A stretch of DNA of 26,711 nt from a virus: IMG/VR virus record IMGVR_UViG_3300006641_000148, positions 1-26,711 of that record. One strand, given 5' to 3'. Both the position numbers and the translations under genes were made by a program. Below the pieces are notes generated by a model. It was not told the origin of the DNA. It did not search any database and was given only the letters and a program-made list of their open reading frames with translations. Positions 6,738-15,673 of the stretch are shown here, piece by piece (position 1 is the stretch's first letter; each line of letters starts with the position of its first letter).

Positions 6738-7184
6738 TCAGCTCATCGTGAAGGTAAAGACTGCGGTCAGGCTGTCATCAGCCCCCTTGTTGACCACCGG
6801 AAAAACCACTCGATCGAGCATGATTCCGGCCGTCGCGGCATTGAACACGCCCGCCTCGGTGAGGGCGCCCGTGCTGTCTCCAGCCAAGAAGTCCGCGGTG
6901 AACGTAAAAGTCTTGGTGCCCGCCGTGTGCGCATAGGTAGCGGCATTGCGGTCGATTTCCGTCACCAGGGCCGACTGAGTGGCCGCAGCCGCCGTACTGC
7001 CGGTGCCCAGTGCGATGAAACCCATCACTGCGGGACGGCTTACCGACTTACCAATGGCATCGGCGATGAAGTCAAAGCCGACGTTGACGATGATGTTGTC
7101 CTTGTGGACCGTCTCGACCTCGCCACTCGCGCGGCGAAGGATGAGGGTCATGGCGCCCTGAAGCTGCATGGATTCGTCGATCAT
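6738..7184 (-). CDS. Tail tip/fibre-base protein
   Basis: Predicted 148-residue protein without transmembrane or signal segments. It contains ALGTGSTAAAATQSALVTEI at about 57 and GALTEAGVFNAATAGIMLDRVVFPVV near the end, a pattern I associate with small structural proteins found just after gpJ or near fibre genes in betaproteobacterial and other phages. The ending in alternating beta-strand residues (SLTAVFTFTMS) fits a structural beta-sandwich. The ATG at 7184 has GAGGA six bases upstream. Its location between host-specificity protein J and the repeat fibre suggests it forms part of the tail tip or the fibre attachment. No specific function can be named. Confidence 0.65.
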   Translation of the reverse strand: MIDESMQLQGAMTLILRRASGEVETVHKDNIIVNVGFDFIADAIGKSVSRPAVMGFIALGTGSTAAAATQSALVTEIDRNAATYAHTAGTKTFTFTADFLAGDSTGALTEAGVFNAATAGIMLDRVVFPVVNKGADDSLTAVFTFTMS

Positions 7185-7207
7185 GAAAAGTCCTCGCTAA
7201 ATGAAAA

Positions 7208-7231
7208 GGAGAAATGGAGAAATGGAGAAAT
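7208..7231 (-). repeat. Triple 8-bp tandem repeat in J-fibre intergenic gap
   Basis: On the plus strand GGAGAAAT occurs three times without interruption (7208-7215, 7216-7223, 7224-7231). In the minus-strand transcript it reads as a C/U-rich tract between the stem-loop after J and the ribosome site of the next gene. No protein use is seen. Confidence 0.9.
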
Positions 7232-7259
7232 GGCGCTGCCTCTTGCGAGAACAGCGCCA
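7231..7259 (-). terminator. Stem-loop after J, possible attenuator
   Basis: TGGCGCTG and CAGCGCCA form an 8-bp stem around a 13-base loop that can itself pair as CTC-GCAA-GAG with a GNRA-type tetraloop. It lies 31 bases after the J stop and is followed by TTTCTCCATTTCTCC rather than a clean U-run. It may therefore attenuate or protect the J message rather than fully terminate it. Confidence 0.5.
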
Positions 7260-7290
7260 CGGTTGGGGTTGGGTTTGGGAACGACGCGGT

Positions 7291-10200
7291 CTAGTACAGA
7301 CGCAAGGTCGAAAGAATTCCAACGGGAGCAAACCCCGCGCTTGCAGCCTGGATGTCACCGCCCATGCGACCGGCAAAAAGCCGCCGCTCAGAAGCGGTCT
7401 GGCACACCCCGATGCAGACGCGATCGGTGGCCGTCATCCCAAAGGGAACGCTCACGCGCCTGGCCAGGTGGTCCTCCAGAAAGAAGGCGGATGTGGCTGC
7501 GTCGTAGCCCACCAAGAGCAATCCAGAAGGGCCTGACGCGGTCCAGATCACGCAGGTTGTGACCTCGACGGGGATGAACCAAAAGGAGGTGTGAAACACC
7601 GATGGAACGCTTACCGTCCAAGCCACACGGGTGGTGTCCTTGACCATCAGACCATCACCATAGCGGCCGGCCGCATAGGCGATACCTGCCGCTTGGCTGG
7701 ATACTGCGCTGCCCAATCCAGCCGTTGAACCGTTCAGGCGCCAGCCGTAGATCTCTCCTGCTTGCAGCGTGTCCTCGCGGGCAATTTGAAACCTGGCATC
7801 CACATTGGCGACCGCTCCGTCATAGGCCCACTGGCGCCGGGCGGCGTCACCGCTCCACGGAAAATTCGCCTCCAGCCAGGTCGTTCGGTCGTCGACCGAG
7901 GCGCCCAGACTGTTGAGCAAGGTGTTCTGCGCCCGGATTGGCGACACCAGATCAAGCTCGAAGAGGTACTCGGCCGTTTGGGCCCCTGTACTCATGCGTA
8001 GGACGTTGCGGCCATTGACCGCGACCACCGATGCGAAATGCTTGGTCCCCGGAAAACCCAAGGCCTGCTCGTCCCGCTCCAGGATCAGGTTGGCGTTCTG
8101 CGGCTGCGCCACGACGGTCGACACAAAGGTCGGCGTGTCGCTGTATATGCCCGGTGAGGCAATCGCCTTGATCCAGAACCTGCGCTCGCCATCAAAGCCC
8201 GAGGGCAGCGTGTAACTCGTCGACTTGACCTCGGCCACGAAGAGCGACGCATCCCAAGCCGCGCCCTCGCGCAACTCATAACCCACCACCTCAGGCTCGG
8301 GGTTGGGCTGCCAGCGAAACTCCAGCCGATTGGCTGACTGCACGACATCGAACTGGCGCACGGTCGAAGGTGCGAGCAAGGTCAGCACGAAAGTCGTCAC
8401 ATGGGCGCTGTAGTTCCCGGAGGTATCGATCCCGCGTATGTGATACGGGTACTGCCCGGCAGCGCTCTGGTCGTGGACCATCTGGGTCGCCGCGGTCTTG
8501 GCCACCAACTGGGCGTTGTCCCAACCAGGCCCCACCCGCACCTCGTAGCCTGAGAGATCGGCGTCCAGAAGCTCGTCCCACTGAAGGAGCAGGTCCGACA
8601 TCCGGCGCTGGACCAGAAAGCCCGTGACGTCGGACGGCGGAAGCGTTTTCCCCAGCACCGTAGCGTTGAAGGTCGCCGGCACGCTTTCCTTGCGCGTGAT
8701 GCCAATGGCCCGCAGGCTGAACTCGTACTCGCCTTCCTGCGCGTCACGGATTTCGGCGTAGTTGGCACTGGTCAGCGGCAGGCTCACGAAGTTGCCGCCC
8801 CTGACCCGGTACGACAGCCGATACGCGATCGCAGCTTGCACCTCCGACCAGGACACTTGCACCAGAACCTGCGCCTGGTCCTTGACCCGGTAAAGGCTCT
8901 CTTGCACGGCAAGTCCGGTGGGTGTCGCCGGCACGTCCGAGAGGACCGTGATCGATCGTGGCTGGAGCGCCAGACCCTCCTCGATTGCGGCGTACTTGCT
9001 CGGGTTATGAGCCAGCGCCGTGACTTCATGCTCACCCGGATCACGCTCGGCGACAGCGACCACCCGGAAAAGTTGGGTCTCGATGATTGAGGATGCCAAC
9101 ACCCAGATCGCATCCGTCTGCGGGATCAAGCTGAACGGGATCGTCACCGTCAAGGTTCGGCCTGAAATCGGCCCGACCAGTCGCTCTTCAACAGTGCCAT
9201 TGGGCAGAATCACCGAGAGCCGCCACGGCAGATCCGCAGGCAGATCTTGGTCCAGCGTCACGGTGCTGGAGGTTGCCGCGGCAATCCGGCCCCCCAGTCG
9301 CATCCCTCCACGCACCGGGTCCGCCACCTTGATGACATCGCCCGGGCGCACCACGGCCCCTTCCAGACCAGTGCGGAAAGTGACAATTTCTGACTCGGAC
9401 TGCTCGGAGTACAAAAGCCACTTGCCCACGCGGTGAGCCTGGCCTCGGGAGGTGCATCCCAGAGCGACCACCTCGGCTTGCACGATGCCGTACCGAACGA
9501 TACCGGCTGCGTCCTCGACGTACTCGACCTTTTGCCGATAGAAGTCCTGCGGATCGTTCCAGGTCACCAGGGCTACCGTGTGCCGGGCCTTGGCCGACGA
9601 GCCTTGGTAGGCGAACTCACCATCGATCACGTTGCCAGGGGCGAATTGGTAAACCGGGTCCACCGGCGCGTCTTGCGTGACCGTGATGGCCCCACCCGAC
9701 CAATACACCATGCCCCGGAAAATCGAGGCTATGTCCTGAACGACCTTGTAGGCCTGCTCCCGTGTCTGGAGGTACAGGTTGCAGGTAAAGCGCGGCTCGA
9801 GCCTGCCCAGTCCGTCGGGAACGAGTTGATCGCAATACTGAGCCACTCGATACAGGGCCCACTTATCAACCTGTGCCTCCGGGATATAGCTGCCCAGCCC
9901 ATAACGGGTGCTCGTGACCAGGTCATAGAAACACCAGGCCGGGTTATCCGTCCAGGCGATCTTGAAGGTGCCGTCCCAGACCCCGCTGTAGGCCCGAGCG
10001 GCCACGTCGTAGTTCGCCGGCACCCTCACGCGCAGCAGCTTCATGTCGTAGCTGCGGCGTGGGATGGAGGAGAACTGCGAGGCATCGACCCGCAGCGCCA
10101 CCAGGGCGCTGTTGGGATACCTCAGCTTGCTCTCGATGACCTCGGTGTAGGACTCCAGATAGGTCTTGTTCTGGATTGCCGATGAGGTCGAATCGGCCGT

Positions 10201-10800
10201 GATGCGGCGCACACGGATTTCCCAGGGGCCAATGCCCGTCAGGCGGACGTAATAGCCGCGCTGGTACTTGGTCGTGGTTTTACCGGAAATCGTGTCGTTG
10301 ACCACCTCCACGAAGCCGCCACCGTTGACCTGAAGGTCAATCGCAAAATTGACCGAACTGCCGTTGAGGTCGCCATTGGTGGTGTCCTGGTTGGTCAGTT
10401 GGGGCACGCTCACCTTCACCCGAACCGCGTCAATGTCTGGGTCTGTCACTGAGCGGACCACAGGGTTACTCGCCTTGACCTCGACGCCCACGGCGATTTC
10501 GTTCTCGACTGAGGAAAAGCCGGGCACATAGCTCTGCTGCTGGGTACCCGGCCGCGACTCCAGCGTTACACCCGTGAAGTTGTATGAGCCGTCCTCGTTT
10601 TCAATGGGCGTGTCATCCAGATACACCGACTTGAGTCCGTCCGCCAAGCCCTCGATCTCGCCCTCCGAGATGAGGTCCATGACGCGGGCAAAGGCCTTCG
10701 AGCGCAGGCTGTCGGGTGCCTCTTGGGCGACACGGGCACTGCCGCCTCCGCCCTTGCCACCTCCGGCGCCGATGATCAGGTCGCTCATCAGGTTATTCAA
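7291..10800 (-). CDS. J: Host-specificity tail tip protein (lambda gpJ-like)
   Basis: Predicted 1169-residue central tail-tip protein that caps the tail and contacts the host receptor. The N-terminal part (SLRSKAFARVMDLISEGEIEGLADGLKSVYLDDTPI) is a hallmark of gpJ-type proteins, and the next about 550 residues cover the hub region. Around residues 620-895 three fibronectin type III-like segments follow (starting near PATPTGLAVQ, PPSDVTGFLVQ and STVRQFDVV). The remainder to 1169 is likely the receptor-facing part, including a lectin-like beta-rich segment. The TTG at 10800 overlaps the gpI stop (TTGA) and has GAGGTG five bases upstream; an ATG at 10788 is the alternative but sits 17 bases from that site. 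It is followed by smaller tail-tip and fibre genes rather than ending the module. Confidence 0.95.
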   Translation of the reverse strand: MNNLMSDLIIGAGGGKGGGGSARVAQEAPDSLRSKAFARVMDLISEGEIEGLADGLKSVYLDDTPIENEDGSYNFTGVTLESRPGTQQQSYVPGFSSVENEIAVGVEVKASNPVVRSVTDPDIDAVRVKVSVPQLTNQDTTNGDLNGSSVNFAIDLQVNGGGFVEVVNDTISGKTTTKYQRGYYVRLTGIGPWEIRVRRITADSTSSAIQNKTYLESYTEVIESKLRYPNSALVALRVDASQFSSIPRRSYDMKLLRVRVPANYDVAARAYSGVWDGTFKIAWTDNPAWCFYDLVTSTRYGLGSYIPEAQVDKWALYRVAQYCDQLVPDGLGRLEPRFTCNLYLQTREQAYKVVQDIASIFRGMVYWSGGAITVTQDAPVDPVYQFAPGNVIDGEFAYQGSSAKARHTVALVTWNDPQDFYRQKVEYVEDAAGIVRYGIVQAEVVALGCTSRGQAHRVGKWLLYSEQSESEIVTFRTGLEGAVVRPGDVIKVADPVRGGMRLGGRIAAATSSTVTLDQDLPADLPWRLSVILPNGTVEERLVGPISGRTLTVTIPFSLIPQTDAIWVLASSIIETQLFRVVAVAERDPGEHEVTALAHNPSKYAAIEEGLALQPRSITVLSDVPATPTGLAVQESLYRVKDQAQVLVQVSWSEVQAAIAYRLSYRVRGGNFVSLPLTSANYAEIRDAQEGEYEFSLRAIGITRKESVPATFNATVLGKTLPPSDVTGFLVQRRMSDLLLQWDELLDADLSGYEVRVGPGWDNAQLVAKTAATQMVHDQSAAGQYPYHIRGIDTSGNYSAHVTTFVLTLLAPSTVRQFDVVQSANRLEFRWQPNPEPEVVGYELREGAAWDASLFVAEVKSTSYTLPSGFDGERRFWIKAIASPGIYSDTPTFVSTVVAQPQNANLILERDEQALGFPGTKHFASVVAVNGRNVLRMSTGAQTAEYLFELDLVSPIRAQNTLLNSLGASVDDRTTWLEANFPWSGDAARRQWAYDGAVANVDARFQIAREDTLQAGEIYGWRLNGSTAGLGSAVSSQAAGIAYAAGRYGDGLMVKDTTRVAWTVSVPSVFHTSFWFIPVEVTTCVIWTASGPSGLLLVGYDAATSAFFLEDHLARRVSVPFGMTATDRVCIGVCQTASERRLFAGRMGGDIQAASAGFAPVGILSTLRLY

Positions 10801-11390
10801 AGGGTCACCTCGTCCACGTCGATCCCCGCGCTGATCACGGCTGAACCCACGATCAGACGGCCATACCCCACTGGCACCGGATGCCCTTGGGCGGTGGTGT
10901 TCACCGCCCCGTTGAAGCTGTAGCTGGGCTTGTTTTCGGGCCGCTCGGACGGATCAGGCGCCTTGGGCGTGGGCGCGATCATCTGGGCAACGCCACCCAG
11001 CACCATCGAAGTGCCGATCGAATACAGGGTGGTCTGCGAAAGAAACGATCCGGCAGCGGCCCAACCCATCGGGTTCCACCAGGCGACGGCGATCAGCGCC
11101 ACGCCCAGCAGGATTTGACCCAGGCCATTGCTGCCGGCCCCGGAGACGACCGGCGCAATGGTGATGCGCTGCTGACCGGTCGGCTCATGCAATTGGTCAA
11201 GCGAGAGTGCGTCTCGCCCAGCCAGTACGCGATAGCCGACACCGCGCTCGCCAGATGCGACCAGTTCGCGCTCAAAGGAGGGAAAGTTGGCGCACAGCGC
11301 GCGTACCGCCTCCGCAGCCGAAGCAATGGCCAAGCGGTGCCGGCGACCGAATCGCTTGGCGAGTTCACCTAGAAGAATGACCGTGACCAT
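10797..11390 (-). CDS. I: Tail assembly protein (lambda gpI-like)
   Basis: Predicted protein of about 197 residues needed for tail-tip assembly in lambda-like phages. The N-terminal ubiquitin-like region (VTVILLGELAKRFGRRHRL, then AVRALCANFPSFEREL) matches the gpI family. A glycine/alanine-rich hydrophobic middle (GQILLGVALIAVAWWNPMGWAAAG) and a C-terminal segment (GHPVPVGYGRLIVGSAVISAGI) are also typical. ATG at 11390 is preferred because family members usually begin close to this point; ATG at 11438 would add 16 residues and a longer overlap with gene K. Neither start has a strong ribosome site. The end overlaps J, consistent with coupled expression. Confidence 0.88.
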   Translation of the reverse strand: MVTVILLGELAKRFGRRHRLAIASAAEAVRALCANFPSFERELVASGERGVGYRVLAGRDALSLDQLHEPTGQQRITIAPVVSGAGSNGLGQILLGVALIAVAWWNPMGWAAAGSFLSQTTLYSIGTSMVLGGVAQMIAPTPKAPDPSERPENKPSYSFNGAVNTTAQGHPVPVGYGRLIVGSAVISAGIDVDEVTL

Positions 11391-12090
11391 ACCGAAGAAC
11401 GTGGGTTGTGACTTTTTGCCAGTAGCCGCCGTAGACATCCCGGCTGGACAGCCGGCCCTGCAAGTGATGCAGGATCAGACCGTCGCCGAGGTACACGGCG
11501 GCATGGTTGGGAACGGGCGATGCCACCTGCATCAGGAAGCAGTCGCCCGGCAGCAGATTGCGCAGGTCAGCGAAGTTGACGACCTCAAAGCCGACCCGCG
11601 AAAAGTTGTCCAGGTAGAGGTTTTCGCCCCGCTTCCACCAGTCATCGAACCGGGCAAAGTTGGGAAGAAGCACGCCGCGCTCGCTGCGGAACCAGTCCCG
11701 CACCAGCGAATAACAGTCCAGAACGCCATGGGACCATTCCCGACCGACCAGGGGCGCAACAAAGCCGGTCGGCTCAATGCGGACCCAGTCCTCGCTGGGG
11801 ATCCCCACGATGTGCCACGGCAGACCACTGGCTCCACAGGCGACACGGTCGGCCTGGCTGGGCTCGGGCGACGTCCCTGGGTGGCTGTGTACCACCCCCA
11901 CAATCTCGCCTTCCCTGTCGGCCGCTGCGTAGTCCTCGGGGTGAATCACGAACTGGTCGGTCCCCACGCCGATGTTTCGGCAGCGGGCGTAGACCTCGCG
12001 GCCCTTGCGGATCACGAGCAGTCCACAAGCCTCGCGCGGGTACTCCGCGCGGGCGTGCTCCAGCGCCAGCGCCTTGTTCTCGGCGAGCAT
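11365..12090 (-). CDS. K: Tail tip peptidase (lambda gpK-like, JAB + NlpC/P60)
   Basis: Predicted 241-residue two-domain protein. The N-terminal half is a JAB/MPN metalloprotease-like domain with the zinc motif HSHPGTSPEPSQAD (H-x-H-x7-S-x2-D) and an upstream glutamate-containing PREACGLLV strand. The C-terminal half is NlpC/P60-like, with the catalytic cysteine in DCYSLVRDWFR and the histidine in NHAAVYLG. In lambda-like phages this protein acts in tail-tip assembly and may cut peptidoglycan peptides during DNA entry. The ATG at 12090 shares one base with the L stop (TGATG); longer upstream frames lie inside L. Both active sites look intact. Confidence 0.92.
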   Translation of the reverse strand: MLAENKALALEHARAEYPREACGLLVIRKGREVYARCRNIGVGTDQFVIHPEDYAAADREGEIVGVVHSHPGTSPEPSQADRVACGASGLPWHIVGIPSEDWVRIEPTGFVAPLVGREWSHGVLDCYSLVRDWFRSERGVLLPNFARFDDWWKRGENLYLDNFSRVGFEVVNFADLRNLLPGDCFLMQVASPVPNHAAVYLGDGLILHHLQGRLSSRDVYGGYWQKVTTHVLRYGHGHSSR

Positions 12091-12806
12091 CAGCGGATCA
12101 GACCCGCAGCCGGAAAGCCCCCGAATGAGAGCTCGGCGTGTTGTCCAAAGCGCGCCTGGCAAGACGACAGCCGCTTGCCGCAGACGTCCTGGCCACTCCC
12201 GCCCACCGCCTGATCGTTTGCATCGAAGTACGCGGAGCCGGTGTAGCCACACTCACTGCCGCGATATCTCCAGGGGCAGACGTTCTGGACGATCTGCCGA
12301 CGCGGCAGGGAAACGCCTTCCAGATCGAACGAGGCAGCCAACTCGAATTCGACGACATCCCGGGTTTCGCGGGACTTGCGGTCGACGTAGTAAATGTCGT
12401 CCGCGAATTCGGCGGACCGGTCGGCGCTCGGGTTCACTGCGCCTGGGAAGTTCACGGCGTCCAGGTACTTGGCTAAGGTGCGCTTGCGGGTGATTTTGGC
12501 GCCGATGAGGTCCTGATAGCTCAGCATCAGGGCCGTGATCGAGCCGGTGACGTTGGCCACACGCAGGCGTGGCCGCGGCACCTGACCTCCACCATTCAGC
12601 TCAAATCCCTCCACCTGGATCGGAAAGGCCTCATAGGCATTGCCCTGCCAGACAACCCGCTGCATCAGCGCGTTGGTGCCCGCATGAAAGCGCACCGGAC
12701 CCTGCCCGAACAGGGAAAGGTCCAGCACGAATAACTCGATCACGGCGCTGGGCGCGAGCTTCTGGATCTCAGACGTGATCGCCAAAGAGGTGGACGGCTG
12801 CGTCAT
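12090..12806 (-). CDS. L: Minor tail protein (lambda gpL-like)
   Basis: Predicted 238-residue tail-tip protein. The core (FHAGTNALMQRVVWQGNAYE, FPIQVEGFELNGGGQVPRP) is characteristic of gpL. The C-terminal region holds four cysteines, in NVCPWRYRGSECGYTG and in VCGKRLSSC. Lambda gpL is known to bind an iron-sulfur cluster through C-terminal cysteines, so a cluster here is a reasonable expectation. The gene overlaps M by four bases upstream and K by one base downstream. Together with M, K, I and J it builds the tail tip on which the tube polymerises. Confidence 0.93.
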   Translation of the reverse strand: MTQPSTSLAITSEIQKLAPSAVIELFVLDLSLFGQGPVRFHAGTNALMQRVVWQGNAYEAFPIQVEGFELNGGGQVPRPRLRVANVTGSITALMLSYQDLIGAKITRKRTLAKYLDAVNFPGAVNPSADRSAEFADDIYYVDRKSRETRDVVEFELAASFDLEGVSLPRRQIVQNVCPWRYRGSECGYTGSAYFDANDQAVGGSGQDVCGKRLSSCQARFGQHAELSFGGFPAAGLIR

Positions 12807-13141
12807 GACAGATCAAACACTTGCTTGAAGGTTGCGCGCACCGTCTCGACGTTGGGCTCGTCCACCGACCGGCTCCATTCCTCGCACGTGAACTTGCCAG
12901 AGGTTCCTGCCGGTGATACCCAGTCAAAGGCCTGGACGGCACCACGGGCACGCAGAAAGTTATCGATGGCGGCCGCATCCAAGCTCGTGCGGCCGCGAAA
13001 CTCCAACGTCCAGACCTCGGGCTTGGTGTTGAGGCCAAAGGCAAGCCGCTGCTCGTAGCCGTCGCCAAACGCCACGCGGCGCACATTGGGACGCAGGGCG
13101 ACGCTGGCACCGACCGACGGTGTCCAAGTGAAGGTTGCCAT
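12803..13141 (-). CDS. M: Minor tail protein (lambda gpM-like)
   Basis: Predicted 112-residue protein close to the usual length of lambda gpM. It carries the family features FTWTPSVGASVALRPNVRRV, FGDGYEQR, and the tryptophan-containing EVWTLEFRGR and FDWVSPAGTSGKF. It is a structural component of the tail tip. Its ATG directly follows the tape measure stop codon and its end overlaps gene L as ATGA, so the order tape measure-M-L-K-I-J is exactly that of lambda (gene H onward). Confidence 0.92.
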   Translation of the reverse strand: MATFTWTPSVGASVALRPNVRRVAFGDGYEQRLAFGLNTKPEVWTLEFRGRTSLDAAAIDNFLRARGAVQAFDWVSPAGTSGKFTCEEWSRSVDEPNVETVRATFKQVFDLS

Positions 13142-15673
13142 TTACAAGGCCCTTCGCGCATCCAACAGGCCACCCGCACGCTTTTGCGCGAGCATCTCTT
13201 GGCGTACCGCGCTGGCGATCGCTTTGCCAAGGTCGCGGCCACCTGCGTCATCGCCGCTGGCAGCGGCTCCGGCGTCCGACACGCTCACCGAGATGTTGAA
13301 CACGTCACCACCGCCGCCGCCAGACATCGTGACCGGGATGCTGCGGCCGTCCGGCAATGGCACATAGGCCTCATTCATTCGGCCCTCGCCAAACAGCGCC
13401 AGTTGCGGTCCGGTAGCGATGCCTCCGTTGGCGTACTGATTGAGGGCAAGCGGTCCCATGTTGCTCATGATTCCGCCGTTGGCCGCCGTCATCGTGATGG
13501 GCACCACCTGGGAGGCGGGAGCACCGACCGTCGCGCCTCCAGTGCCACCAAATGCAGAACCGATGAGCGAGCCGAGCCAGCCGGCCAATGGCCGCGTGAT
13601 GCTTTGCTGAATCTGAATGCGGATCATGTCCGAAATGATGGAATTGGCCAGGGAGCGAAAGTCCAGCTTGCCGCTCATGACAAAACTCGTGAGCGCATCA
13701 GTCATGCCGTTAAAAGCCCGGGTCGTCGCCGACTCCATTTGCTTGCCCACCTGCTCAGCTTCCTCAGCCACGGTACGCAGGGCCTTGGCAAATCCCGCCT
13801 CGGGGTCGGACAGTTCCTTGGCGCGCTGCGTCAAAAGCGAGGCACCGTCTGCGGCTTGGCGCGCGGAGTCCTCAATCTTTCGCAGGGCGTCGGCGAGCTT
13901 CTCGTTGCCAGGCGCTGCCTGCGCCAGTTCGCGGGCCTGCTGCGCCAGTGTGGCCAGTTGGGTTGCGCTTTCCTGGCGGGCACTGGCCAGGCGACGTAGC
14001 GAGTCGAGTTCGCTGATCGCACCAGACTCCCGAAGCGTCTTGATCTGCTCTTCGACCGCTCGAAGTTCGTTTTGGCCCCGCGCGGCTTGCTCTTGCAGGT
14101 CCTTGAGCGATTCACCGGGCAGGCGAATCTGGCGTTCCAGATTGGACTGCTGGGCGTCACGCTCGAGTTTCTGGCGCTTGAGGATGATCTCGCTCAGCTT
14201 GTCCTGAAGCTTGAGTCTGTCCTGCACAGTCTTGGCCACCGTATCAAGACCGTGGCGCAGGATCGACTCTTCATCGGCCGACAGGGCCCGCAGCTTGTCG
14301 GTAAAGTCCTCCTGGGCAGCCAGCCTTGCGTCGCTCGCCTCCTTGAAGCTCAGGTACCCCTGGCTTTCGTAGAGGTCAATGATGCGTTGGCGGTCTTTGA
14401 GGATGCCACTTTCGACATCGACCAAGCCTTGCAGCCGCTTGATGTCACTGTCGATGCCGGCCATGGCATTGGCCGTCAACTTGTCAGAGGCCGTGTTGTA
14501 GTTCAGGCGTTTACGCGGCGCCGCGGCTTCTGTGGCGGTGTTGGCAGCGTCGGTGCCTTTTCGGATGTCCTCAAATCGCTTGGTGACCGCGTCAGCCAAC
14601 AAGGGCATGTCCCACAGATCAACATAGTTCTGGTTGGCCTGTGCGACAACGGCGTTTCGCTTATCGAGAGCTGCCTTGAGCCGCGCCCGGTTCTCCTCCG
14701 AGAACGGATTCATGCCCTCACCGCCCGCCAAGAAGGTCCCTGCCAGCTCGATATCGGCCCAGACCGCCTGGAAACTGCCGATCACCGCCCTGACCGTGCT
14801 ACCGATACCGCGCAGGGCATCGATGACCACGGCGATGGCGTAGGCCGTCTTTTCAGCCCAGTTGGTGAGCGTGCCATCCGAGCGCAGGCGCCGGACACCG
14901 TCTACCGCGTTGTCCGTACCCAAAACTACGTTCTTGAGTTCCTGGTACAGCACCGACATGGATGGGATGGCGGAGGTGACCAGGGTCTGCGCCACGAAGT
15001 TCGATTCAGCGCGCATACGCCCCATGGCCTTGGATGCGTTGTCAGCCTCCTCAATCTGCTTGGCGGTCAGCCGGATATTGAGGTCTTGGTTTTCAGCCAG
15101 GTCTTTGAGGAACGGGAGCATCGTTGCACCGGACTTCCCAAAGAGTTCCATAGCGATGGCGGTCTTACCCGCGCCGTCCTCAAACTCGGCGAGCTTGAGC
15201 GCGACATCGTTCATCACCTCCGCCGGATCACGCAGGTTGCCGCCAGCGTCCTTGGCCCGGATGCCCAGAAATTGGAGAGCCTTGGTCGCCCCGGCCGTCT
15301 CATCATCAACCCCGGCCAGTCCTTTCGACAACTTGGCCAAGCTGGCACCAATGGCCTCCATGGCTGTGCCCGAAATGGTCGCCACCGGCGCAAAGCCAGA
15401 CAGGGCCGCCGCACTGGCACCTGTCTGCTCGGACAGTCCCTGCAGCGCGGCAGAGGCCTCAAGCGTGTGCGTCACGAAGTCGCGAAGCGCAGCGACCGAG
15501 GCACCGCCAATCACGACGGCAAACGCCGTCTTGGCAACACTGGCGACCTGCTGGAGCGAAGCCTTCATCTCGCTGGCGTGCTTGTCGAGCACCCGCGCAC
15601 TGCGACCAAGATCGGCCTGAAATTCCGACGTCTCTGCGGCGAGCTTGACAACAAGAGAGCCAATGTCAGCCAT
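13142..15673 (-). CDS. Tail tape measure protein
   Basis: Predicted 843-residue protein that sets tail length and enters the host envelope during DNA delivery. By the usual rule of about 0.15 nm per residue the tail would be about 125 nm. The N-terminus (IGSLVVKLAAETSEFQADLG) is typical. Hydrophobic segments lie near residues 45-65 and 270-330, and a long charged helical region (NLERQIRLPGESLKDLQEQA, RRLASARQESATQLATLAQ) occupies about residues 470-640. A Gly/Ala-rich hydrophobic stretch (LIGSAFGGTGGATVG) precedes a lambda-type C-terminal domain. The ATG overlaps the stop of the GT reading frame by eight bases. A plus-strand frame of 544 codons opposite it is a composition shadow. Confidence 0.95.
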   Translation of the reverse strand: MADIGSLVVKLAAETSEFQADLGRSARVLDKHASEMKASLQQVASVAKTAFAVVIGGASVAALRDFVTHTLEASAALQGLSEQTGASAAALSGFAPVATISGTAMEAIGASLAKLSKGLAGVDDETAGATKALQFLGIRAKDAGGNLRDPAEVMNDVALKLAEFEDGAGKTAIAMELFGKSGATMLPFLKDLAENQDLNIRLTAKQIEEADNASKAMGRMRAESNFVAQTLVTSAIPSMSVLYQELKNVVLGTDNAVDGVRRLRSDGTLTNWAEKTAYAIAVVIDALRGIGSTVRAVIGSFQAVWADIELAGTFLAGGEGMNPFSEENRARLKAALDKRNAVVAQANQNYVDLWDMPLLADAVTKRFEDIRKGTDAANTATEAAAPRKRLNYNTASDKLTANAMAGIDSDIKRLQGLVDVESGILKDRQRIIDLYESQGYLSFKEASDARLAAQEDFTDKLRALSADEESILRHGLDTVAKTVQDRLKLQDKLSEIILKRQKLERDAQQSNLERQIRLPGESLKDLQEQAARGQNELRAVEEQIKTLRESGAISELDSLRRLASARQESATQLATLAQQARELAQAAPGNEKLADALRKIEDSARQAADGASLLTQRAKELSDPEAGFAKALRTVAEEAEQVGKQMESATTRAFNGMTDALTSFVMSGKLDFRSLANSIISDMIRIQIQQSITRPLAGWLGSLIGSAFGGTGGATVGAPASQVVPITMTAANGGIMSNMGPLALNQYANGGIATGPQLALFGEGRMNEAYVPLPDGRSIPVTMSGGGGGDVFNISVSVSDAGAAASGDDAGGRDLGKAIASAVRQEMLAQKRAGGLLDARRAL

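Noticed and set aside
9433-10185. Plus-strand open frame of 250 codons within J
   Set aside because: Antisense to conserved J coding sequence and without any protein-family signal.
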